A stretch of DNA of 64,000 bases, from assembly GCA_045589355.1 (NCBI GenBank), contig JAZNOW010000069.1:186001-250000 (forward strand), given 5' to 3'. Every line of letters begins with the position of its first letter. Position 1 is the first letter of the stretch. The notes beneath the pieces are model-generated. The model was not told the DNA's origin and ran no database searches. It saw nothing but the letters and a program-made list of their open reading frames with translations. The translations under genes and the position numbers were made by a program. This DNA comes from RUG563 sp045589355. Lineage in GTDB: Bacteria > Bacillota > Clostridia > Christensenellales > Aristaeellaceae. Of this stretch, positions 1 through 6,297 are shown piece after piece.

Positions 1-874
1 TCCGGGGATCGTCCCAGCCCTTCACATAGCCGCCTTCCACCAGGGCGCGCAATTTCCGCTTGCTCATGACGGTCTGGGTCATGTTGAGCCGGGCAAACTC
101 GATCTGCCGGGGACGGGCAGGCAGCATATTGGCCGCCTTTTCCACCACCCAGTCATACAGGGGACGATGGATTTCGTATTCCAGGGAGCACAAAGAATGG
201 CTGATGCCTTCCAGTGCGTCGCCGATGGGATGGGCAAAGTCGTACATGGGATAGATGCACCACTTATTGCCGGTGCGCCAGTGTTCCTTATACAGGATGC
301 GGTACATGGCCGGATCGCGCATGACGATGTTGGGGGACGCCATATCAATCTTGGCGCGCAGCGTCAGGCTCTTTTCGGGGAACTCGCCGTTCTTCATGCG
401 GCGGAACAAATCCAGGCTTTCTTCCCAGGGGCGATCGCGCCAGGGGCTGTTCTTGCCGGGCTTGGTCAGCGTGCCCCGGTATTCGCGCATCTCATCAGGG
501 GTCAGTTCGTCCACATAGGCCAGGCCCCGCTTGATCCAGTCTTCGGCAATTTCGTAGCACTTATCGTAATAATCGCTGGCGTAATACAAGCCGCCCGTCC
601 AATGGAAGCCCAGCCAGTTGATATCCCGCTTGATGGCTTCCACATATTCGGTGTCTTCCTTGGCGGGGTTGGTGTCGTCAAAGCGCAGGTTGCACTTGCC
701 GCCGTATTTTTCCGCGGTCAAAAAGTCCATGATCAGGGCCTTGCAGTGGCCGATGTGCATATATCCGTTGGGTTCGGGAGGGAAACGGGTGTGCACTTGC
801 TGGTAGCGCCCTGCCTCCAAATCCTGGTCAATGGCATCCCAGATGAAATTTGTGCGTACAACTTCGTTTTCCAT
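1..874 (-). CDS. glnS: Glutaminyl-tRNA synthetase, N-terminal part (cut by window edge)
   Basis: Class I aminoacyl-tRNA synthetase that charges tRNA-Gln in the cytoplasm. The minus strand reads open for 291 codons from the ATG at 874 to the left edge, so the C-terminal anticodon-binding domain lies outside the window. The HIGH signature is at residues 40-43 (PEPNGYMHIGHCKA). Typical GlnS/GlnRS blocks follow (LRFDDTNPAKE, YDFAHPIGDALEGISHSLCS), and near the edge stands MSKRKL, the KMSKS-equivalent loop in the GlnRS form. A strong Shine-Dalgarno AAGGAGG ends nine bases before the ATG and fixes the start. GluRS is less likely because of the GlnRS-type MSKRKL and DALEGISHSL. It is divergent from addB. 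Confidence 0.95.
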   Translation of the reverse strand, partial: MENEVVRTNFIWDAIDQDLEAGRYQQVHTRFPPEPNGYMHIGHCKALIMDFLTAEKYGGKCNLRFDDTNPAKEDTEYVEAIKRDINWLGFHWTGGLYYASDYYDKCYEIAEDWIKRGLAYVDELTPDEMREYRGTLTKPGKNSPWRDRPWEESLDLFRRMKNGEFPEKSLTLRAKIDMASPNIVMRDPAMYRILYKEHWRTGNKWCIYPMYDFAHPIGDALEGISHSLCSLEYEIHRPLYDWVVEKAANMLPARPRQIEFARLNMTQTVMSKRKLRALVEGGYVKGWDDPR

Positions 875-1063
875 GTTCCAAAACCTCCTTGTCACAGCTT
901 TCGTTTTCCCGGAAATAACTATTTTTCCGGATTTTATCATTATAACCGCAAAAAGCCAAAAAAACAAGGGAAAACCGGGGGCTGCAGGCCGGTTTTTGCA
1001 AAATTATTTTTCCTTTTCCAATTGCCGAAAATGTGATACCATATAGACAGGAAAAAAGGAGGG

Positions 1064-4000
1064 ATGGATATGCTGCATATTCTGGGCGGCAGCCGGGACG
1101 CCTTGCAGGAAAGGCTTTTTTCCCTGTGCAGGCAGTATAAGAAGGTGCTGGTCATCGTGCCAGAGCAGTATACCCTCCAGACGGAAAGGGACCTGATCCA
1201 GGGCCTTTCGGCCCCCGGTTTTTTTGATATTGAAGTGCTCTCCCCTTCCCGGCTGACGGAGCGTGTGTTTGCCGCCGCCGGCCAGGACGGCCTTACCCGC
1301 ATTGACGACCGGGGCAAGCACATGGCCCTGGCCAAGGTGCTGATGGAGGAAAAGCAAAACCTGAAGTATTTCCAGTCCGCCGCCCAGAAGCAGGGCTTCA
1401 TCCAACGAGCCGCTTCCATCATCGGCGGTTTCAAGCAGGCGGGCATTTCCGCCGAAGAAATTTTCCAATACGCCGCTTCCCTGGAAGAAGGGGCAAAGCG
1501 GGATAAATTTGAAGACCTGAACCGCATCTACACCGCCTACAATGCCCTTTTGCAGGGCCAGTTTGTGGACGGCGAAGACGTGGTGGACAGCATGCTCCGG
1601 CGCCTGCCCCAAAGCGGCGTGGCCCGGGGCGCCGCCGTATGCGTGTGGGGCTTTGACATCTTCATCGGGCAAATGATGCGGCTCATCTGCGCCCTTGCAA
1701 AGGAAAGCCTGCATGCAGAAGCCCTGCTGGTGCTTTCTCAGGAAGGTGCTTTTGCCCCTGTGTGGGAAAGCGCCCTGCGGCTGAAGAAAACAGCGGAAGA
1801 AACAGGCCTTGCCTGCACCGTCAACCAGGTAAAGCCCGTGGAAGCCGCTGCCTGCCCTGCCCTTGTGCACCTGAACCGGCAATACCTTTCGGTGCCTGCC
1901 GTCCCCTTCCCGGGGGCTCAGGACGCCATCCGCCTCTATGCCGCCCCCACCCCCTATTTTGAAGCCCATTTCATTGCCGGAGAAATTCTCCGCCTGCATG
2001 AAAAGGGCGTGGCTTTTGCCGAAATGGCGGTGGTGCTGGGCGATGAAAGCTTTTCCGGCACGCTGCAGGAAGTGCTCTCTTCCTACCGCATCCCCTGCTA
2101 TGTGGGGCAAAAACTGCCCGCTGCCCGCCACGGCGCCGCCCGTTTTCTGCTGGCCTCTCTCCGCGCCATTGCGGAAGGGTATCCGGAAAACGAAATGCTG
2201 AACATGATCAAATCCGGCTATGCACCGCTGATGGACAGGCAGTGCTGGCTGCTGGAAAACTACCTGCTGTCCCACGGCATCCGGGGCAAAAAATGGCTTG
2301 TTCCCTTTGAACGGGGGGAAGAAAAAGAAAAGGCCGCTGCGGAAGAAGCCCGGCAGATGCTCATCACCCCCCTGGAAACGCTGCGCCTTGCCCTGAAAGA
2401 AAGCGCAAACGCCCGGGAAGCCCTCACCCACCTGTTCCGCTATCTGGAAGAAACCAACGTATACGCCTCCCTTCTGTACAACCAGGAGCAGCTTTTGGCC
2501 CGGGATATGCCGGCAGAGGCCGTCCAGTGCCGTCAGGTATGGCAGGCCATCCTGCGCCTAATGGAACAGGCCCATGCCCTCTGGCAGGATGGCAAGGTAT
2601 CCGCCGCAAGGCTTGCCATTGCCCTGGAAGCAGGCCTGGAAAGCTGCGATCTTTCCTCCCTGCCCCCCAATGCCGGCTGCGTCATGTGCGGCCGCATCGG
2701 CAGCCTGCCGCTGAGCCGCCCCCGTGTGCTTTTTGCCGCCAACCTGACCGACGGCCTTTCCGCCCTCAGCCGCACCTCCCTTTTGTCCCAGGAGGAGCAG
2801 CAGCACATGGAACACGCCCTCAACGCCTACCTTTCCCTGTCCGACGAAGGGCAGGACCAGTTAAAGCAGCTGGACGTGTGGAAATGCCTTTGCGCACCCA
2901 CGGAAAAGCTGTACGTTTCCTACGCCCTGGCCACCCAGGACGGCACCGCCCTGCGCCCCTACAGCGGCATCCGCACCCTGCGCAAATTGTTCCCTGCCCT
3001 GGTGGAAGAGGGGGGCATGATGCAAAAGAACCCCGTCATGGCGCCCCTGTCCATGGGCCCGGCCCTGAACATGATGGGGCTGCAAATGCGAAGCGGCTTG
3101 CAGGGCGAATGGCTGGAAGCCTGGAAATACCTGTGCACGGAAGAAAGTACACTGGAAAAAGCCCGTTCCCTGCAGCAGGCTTTCCTGCCCGAAGAAAACG
3201 CCGCTCCCCTGCCCAGGGAAGTGACCCACAGCCTTTTTATGGAGCGCATCATGTCCGTCAGCAGGCTGGAAAGCTTTGCTGTGTGCCCCTACAAGCATTT
3301 TGTGGAAATGGGCCTTGCCCCCCAGCCCCGGAAGGAATGGACGCTGACGCCCATTGACGCCGGCAATTTCTACCACAGCGCGCTGGAAGGCTTCACGCGT
3401 CTTTTGCCTTCCATCCCCAAATGGCCCCATATCGACAAGAAAACCTGCGACGCCCTCATCGACCAGGCTGCCCAGCCCCTTTTTGACCAGCAGCTTTCCG
3501 GCGTGATGGGCGACAGCGCCCGGATGCGGGCTTTGGGCGAAAAGTACAGAAAAGTGCTGAAGAGAGTGGCGTGGACCTTTACCAAATCCGCAAAGCAAAG
3601 CGATTTTGCCACCGTAAGGGCCGAAGTGCGCTTTGGCTATGAAAACGGCATCCCCCCCATCCCTGTCACGCTGAAAGACGGCAGCGTGGTGTACATCCGC
3701 GGCATCATTGACCGCATTGACCGCTATGCCGGCGACGAAGGGGTATATCTGAGGGTGGTGGATTACAAATCCGGCAGCACCAAACTGCAGCCTGCCCAGA
3801 TTTTCTGGGGGGCTCAGCTGCAATTGCTTCTGTACCTGAAAGCCGCCCTTACCATGGAAGAGGGGGCCCAGCCCGCCGGCGCTTTCTACATGCACGTGGC
3901 CGACCCCCTTCTGGCCACCGAAAAGGAAGTGGCCGATATCGAAGAGGAGCTGGCCAAGATGCTGCAGCTCAAAGGCATCGTGCTCAAAGACGTGGCCATT

Positions 4001-4336
4001 CTGCAAAAGATGGATAACGGCGAAAAGCCCCTTTCCCTGCCCAAAATGCTGCTGAAGGACGGCACCTTTGACAAGCGCACCACCGCCGCTTCCCTTTCCG
4101 ACCTGCACAACCTCATCGGCCATGCCGCTTCCTGTGCCGCCCGGCTGTCGGAAAAAATGCACAGCGGCCTTATCGAAGCTGCACCCCTTTGCGGCAAAGG
4201 CGATAACGGCCCCTGCGACTTTTGCGATTACGCCGCCATCTGCCGCAAGAATGCCGCCCGTGCCCCGGAAAACATCCGCCGGATGGAAGACATGAGCTTT
4301 ACCGACCTGCTGACAAAAATCAACGAGCCGGAATAA
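1064..4336 (+). CDS. addB: AddB/RexB-type helicase-nuclease subunit
   Basis: Subunit B of the AddAB/RexAB complex that resects double-strand breaks for recombination. Its 1090 aa match the family. The start is conserved (MLHILGG then VLVIVPEQYTLQTERDL), but the Walker A motif expected near residue 10 is absent (GGSRDALQE), as in RexB-type subunits. A C-terminal PD-(D/E)XK nuclease is visible (GIIDRID, VVDYKSG near 900). The cysteines for a 4Fe-4S clasp are present: one near 741 (CPYKHF) and three at about 1051, 1054 and 1060 (PCDFCDYAAIC). The usual partner addA is not next to it; a foreign-looking kinase locus follows. The Shine-Dalgarno is AGGAGGG just before the ATG at 1064. Confidence 0.88.
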   Translation: MDMLHILGGSRDALQERLFSLCRQYKKVLVIVPEQYTLQTERDLIQGLSAPGFFDIEVLSPSRLTERVFAAAGQDGLTRIDDRGKHMALAKVLMEEKQNLKYFQSAAQKQGFIQRAASIIGGFKQAGISAEEIFQYAASLEEGAKRDKFEDLNRIYTAYNALLQGQFVDGEDVVDSMLRRLPQSGVARGAAVCVWGFDIFIGQMMRLICALAKESLHAEALLVLSQEGAFAPVWESALRLKKTAEETGLACTVNQVKPVEAAACPALVHLNRQYLSVPAVPFPGAQDAIRLYAAPTPYFEAHFIAGEILRLHEKGVAFAEMAVVLGDESFSGTLQEVLSSYRIPCYVGQKLPAARHGAARFLLASLRAIAEGYPENEMLNMIKSGYAPLMDRQCWLLENYLLSHGIRGKKWLVPFERGEEKEKAAAEEARQMLITPLETLRLALKESANAREALTHLFRYLEETNVYASLLYNQEQLLARDMPAEAVQCRQVWQAILRLMEQAHALWQDGKVSAARLAIALEAGLESCDLSSLPPNAGCVMCGRIGSLPLSRPRVLFAANLTDGLSALSRTSLLSQEEQQHMEHALNAYLSLSDEGQDQLKQLDVWKCLCAPTEKLYVSYALATQDGTALRPYSGIRTLRKLFPALVEEGGMMQKNPVMAPLSMGPALNMMGLQMRSGLQGEWLEAWKYLCTEESTLEKARSLQQAFLPEENAAPLPREVTHSLFMERIMSVSRLESFAVCPYKHFVEMGLAPQPRKEWTLTPIDAGNFYHSALEGFTRLLPSIPKWPHIDKKTCDALIDQAAQPLFDQQLSGVMGDSARMRALGEKYRKVLKRVAWTFTKSAKQSDFATVRAEVRFGYENGIPPIPVTLKDGSVVYIRGIIDRIDRYAGDEGVYLRVVDYKSGSTKLQPAQIFWGAQLQLLLYLKAALTMEEGAQPAGAFYMHVADPLLATEKEVADIEEELAKMLQLKGIVLKDVAILQKMDNGEKPLSLPKMLLKDGTFDKRTTAASLSDLHNLIGHAASCAARLSEKMHSGLIEAAPLCGKGDNGPCDFCDYAAICRKNAARAPENIRRMEDMSFTDLLTKINEPE

Positions 4337-4479
4337 GAAAACCATTCGCCCTGAAACCACATAAAAAAGCGATGGACGCGCGGCGGGGGTGATGTAAAGG
4401 ATGGAGTTATCTTTCTTTTCTCTGTGTCCGGGATGTATCGTAGTGCTGCAACATGATAGCATGTGTAAGGCAAGCAAAC

Positions 4480-4509
4480 TTGACGCAAAAACGGTTGAAA
4501 TGATATACT
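4480..4509 (+). promoter_or_regulatory. Sigma-A promoter of leader peptide and kinase
   Basis: TTGACG at 4480-4485 and TATACT at 4504-4509, separated by 18 bp. Transcription would begin near 4516, about 25 bases before the leader peptide start codon. Nothing else in the 300 bases between addB and the kinase looks like a gene; 4337-4479 holds no feature I can support. Confidence 0.7.
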
Positions 4510-4541
4510 TGATTTGATCTATACCGAAGGAGGTAAGATAT

Positions 4542-4571
4542 ATGGTTATCAGACTGCGCAAGAATTTCTGA
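4542..4571 (+). CDS. Nine-codon leader peptide MVIRLRKNF
   Basis: A very short ORF, too small for normal gene finding, has the Shine-Dalgarno GAAGGAGGT seven bases before its ATG. It reads MVIRLRKNF and stops at 4569-4571. The RLR core resembles the R-L-R stalling motif of leader peptides of the ErmD/ErmK type (MRLR), where macrolide-bound ribosomes arrest. It lies between a good promoter and two overlapping hairpins before the kinase start. That is the arrangement of a ribosome-mediated attenuator. Function in this organism is inferred from layout and motif only; the nature of any inducer is not shown by the sequence. Confidence 0.6.
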   Translation: MVIRLRKNF

Positions 4572-4625
4572 GTACATGAAACTGTGTTAAATAGTTTTAT
4601 GTACTTTTCGCACAAAACTATTTAA
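4572..4625 (+). promoter_or_regulatory. Attenuator: two mutually exclusive hairpins
   Basis: Three segments can pair in two ways. Segment 1 (4572-4587) pairs with segment 2 (4589-4604), starting GTACAT/ATGTAC and running about 14 pairs with two G-U wobbles; this hairpin is followed by TTTT at 4605-4608 and could act as a weak terminator. Segment 2 (4587-4598, TTAAATAGTTTT) also pairs perfectly over 12 bp with segment 3 (4614-4625, AAAACTATTTAA). A ribosome paused on the leader would cover segment 1 and favour the 2:3 hairpin, which acts as anti-terminator in this model. The 2:3 hairpin ends one base before the kinase Shine-Dalgarno (4627-4631), so an effect on translation is an alternative. 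Confidence 0.6.
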
Positions 4626-4639
4626 TGGAGGAAAAAATC

Positions 4640-5287
4640 ATGAATATTCAGAACAATGTAATCAAAGCATATTTGAAGAATGTGTTTTTCGTCACCGGAA
4701 CTGCTTGCGGCGGAAAGAGTACCATTTCTCGTGCCCTTGCAGAGCGCCACGACCTGCTGCTGTTTAATATCGATCAACAGTTTGACCAGCACCAGCAACT
4801 GTCAGACCCGGCATTTCAACCGGCGATGAACAAAAACTTCCGGGATGCTGATGAATTCTTTGGGCGAAGCGTGGAGGAATACCGAAAATGGCTGCTTGCA
4901 AACACCCGGGAACAACTGGATTTTGTGTTGTTGGACTTGATTCGGCTTTCGCATGATCGGCCTGTGGTGTGCGATTGCCACCTAACGCTGGAACAGGCCA
5001 GTTTCTTCACGGATCCAACCCGTGTGGTTTTCCTGCTGAAGGAACCGTTCAACGTAATTGAAGATTACTGCAACCGCCCCGATCACCAAGGGTTCAACAG
5101 CTTCATCAACAGCGCGTCCAACCCTGAAAAGGCCAAGGCGACTTGCAACGAAACTCTTCGCAGCCTGAACGAGGACTTCTATCGCGCCGTTAAGCACAGC
5201 GAGTATTTCTGGGTGGAGCGCACACCGGATAGTAACGTGCAGAGGACGGTTGAAATGGTTGAACGGCATTTTGGTTTGCTACGGTAA
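4640..5287 (+). CDS. Uncharacterised P-loop kinase-like protein under attenuator control
   Basis: Cytoplasmic 215-aa protein. A Walker A motif lies near the start (VTGTACGGKST), followed by NIDQQFD where small-molecule kinases keep a catalytic or substrate-binding Asp, and later by VVCDCHL and FLLK strands typical of the P-loop nucleotide-kinase fold. I do not recognise the substrate; shikimate kinase and chloramphenicol phosphotransferase share this fold but not clear motifs. I chose ATG 4640 because GGAGG at 4627-4631 sits eight bases upstream; the ATG at 4625 overlaps that site. Codon use is less GC-biased than addB, suggesting transfer. The RLR leader and hairpins upstream suggest induction by ribosome stalling, hence a possible antibiotic or stress role, which is inference. 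Confidence 0.7.
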   Translation: MNIQNNVIKAYLKNVFFVTGTACGGKSTISRALAERHDLLLFNIDQQFDQHQQLSDPAFQPAMNKNFRDADEFFGRSVEEYRKWLLANTREQLDFVLLDLIRLSHDRPVVCDCHLTLEQASFFTDPTRVVFLLKEPFNVIEDYCNRPDHQGFNSFINSASNPEKAKATCNETLRSLNEDFYRAVKHSEYFWVERTPDSNVQRTVEMVERHFGLLR

Positions 5288-5294
5288 ATAAAAG

Positions 5295-5329
5295 AGCTCC
5301 GCATGATTCGCTCGTGCGGAGCTTTTTTT
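5295..5329 (+). terminator. Rho-independent terminator of the kinase gene
   Basis: Perfect 9-bp stem AGCTCCGCA (5295-5303) / TGCGGAGCT (5315-5323) with an 11-base loop, followed by seven T residues. It begins eight bases after the kinase stop codon. Confidence 0.92.
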
Positions 5330-5376
5330 ACAAAAGCCTCGCAGCATTCAAACTGCAAGGCATGTAGCGAAACAGT

Positions 5377-5494
5377 TGTCCGAATCAGAAGAAATAACAT
5401 ACAGAACAACGAGGGGTGAACGCCTCATCATTTGGCGAGGGCGCAATTATACGCACTGTACCAGTGCATTGCGTTTGTACACCAACATAAGCAA
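5377..5494 (+). ncRNA. Possible structured RNA or gene remnant
   Basis: No convincing protein is encoded between the kinase terminator and the next terminator (5495-5531). The segment instead holds nested pairing: CGCAAT (5442-5447) with ATTGCG (5468-5473) enclosing GCACTG (5453-5458) with CAGTGC (5462-5467), and a smaller GAGG/CCTC hairpin just before. The dedicated plus-strand terminator immediately downstream implies a transcript that ends there. I found no good promoter, so it may be the 3' remnant of a lost gene rather than a small RNA. Confidence 0.3.
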
Positions 5495-5531
5495 ACGAGC
5501 ATCCAACAAACGCCGGATGCTCGTCTTTTTT
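5495..5531 (+). terminator. Rho-independent terminator without an evident upstream gene
   Basis: Perfect 10-bp stem ACGAGCATCC / GGATGCTCGT with a 10-base loop, then C and six T residues on the plus strand. The T tract orientation shows it ends a plus-strand transcript, though it could also stop the minus-strand GtrA operon. Bases 5532-5598 hold nothing further. Confidence 0.85.
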
Positions 5532-5598
5532 CGTTGTGGGATAAATTCATCCTTAAGAACTCTCCCGCCGTTCCACCGCTTTTTTGTTTTCTTGCGTT

Positions 5599-6072
5599 TT
5601 ATGCTTTCTTTTTGAAAATCACCAGTTTGCTGGCCAGGTAATTGAAAATCACCACCAGCACATTCATCAGCAGCTTATCCACCTGATGGGGCAGGAAGAA
5701 CAGGCACAGGGTGTACAGGCCCAGGTCAAAAATGAGGTACGAAAGCACCCGGGCGGAAACGAACAGGCCAAATTCCTTCCATGCGCCGTTTTCCTTGGTC
5801 TTGTTGCTTTTGAACACATAGCGCTTGTTGGTGAAAAAAGCAAACAACACCGAAACGATCCACGCCACGGCATTAGATGCATTGCCCAGCAGCACATACA
5901 TGGCGCTGCCTTCGGGATGGCTTTCCATGCCCAGCACGCGGCTGAGTAAAAAATACACCACCCAGTTGACCAGCGTGGTCAGCGCGCCAAAGAAAACATA
6001 GATCACAAGTTCCCTGATCCTTTCATTTTTCAGCAGGGCTTTGATCTTTTCAACCAATCGTTTCACCTTCAT
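5599..6072 (-). CDS. GtrA-family membrane flippase-like protein
   Basis: Small polytopic membrane protein of the GtrA family, which is thought to move polyprenyl-phosphate-linked sugars across the membrane for surface glycan glycosylation. At 157 aa it has four hydrophobic segments and family hallmarks: FFGALTTLVNWVVYFLL, the N-A-W block (NAVAWIVSVLFAFFTNKRYVFKS) and a basic C-terminus (NYLASKLVIFKKK). It is the last gene of a three-gene operon: its start overlaps the preceding 81-aa gene by 23 bases. That gene is in turn two bases from a large membrane protein that may use the lipid-linked sugar. Substrate unknown. Confidence 0.88.
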   Translation of the reverse strand: MKVKRLVEKIKALLKNERIRELVIYVFFGALTTLVNWVVYFLLSRVLGMESHPEGSAMYVLLGNASNAVAWIVSVLFAFFTNKRYVFKSNKTKENGAWKEFGLFVSARVLSYLIFDLGLYTLCLFFLPHQVDKLLMNVLVVIFNYLASKLVIFKKKA

Positions 6073-6295
6073 TCTGATATTTCAGCGTGTCCCCGTCATC
6101 TCCCCGGGCATAGGAAGCGGACAGAAAATCTGCCATGCATTTCACCTGCGGCGTCTTTTTCCGGGCGGTGGTAAAGGCCACCTGATCCCCCTCCAGCCAA
6201 ATGACTGTGATGTTCTGAAATTTCTTTTCGCCCTCCAGCCACACGCGGATGGGCTTATTATGCTGCAGGGAATAGCGGAAAAAACGCTCCAGCAT
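6050..6295 (-). CDS. Small conserved-looking hypothetical protein (81 aa)
   Basis: Unrecognised soluble protein, MLERFFRYSLQHNKPIRVWLEGEKKFQN..., probably mostly beta strand with an SH3- or Sm-like pattern (IRVWLEG, ITVIWLEGDQVAFTTA). No catalytic motif or membrane segment. Its reality is supported by tight packing: the start lies two bases after the stop of the upstream membrane protein and its end overlaps GtrA by 23 bases. A partner or regulator of the flanking glycan genes is plausible but unproven. Confidence 0.65.
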   Translation of the reverse strand: MLERFFRYSLQHNKPIRVWLEGEKKFQNITVIWLEGDQVAFTTARKKTPQVKCMADFLSASYARGDDGDTLKYQNEGETIG

Positions 6296-6297
6296 TC

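Noticed and set aside
4625..4640. ATG at 4625 as kinase start
   Set aside because: It overlaps the GGAGG at 4627-4631, which is ideally spaced for the ATG at 4640.
5376..5615. Possible 79-aa protein after the kinase
   Set aside because: It starts at TTG without a ribosome site, crosses a terminator hairpin and shows no protein-like pattern.
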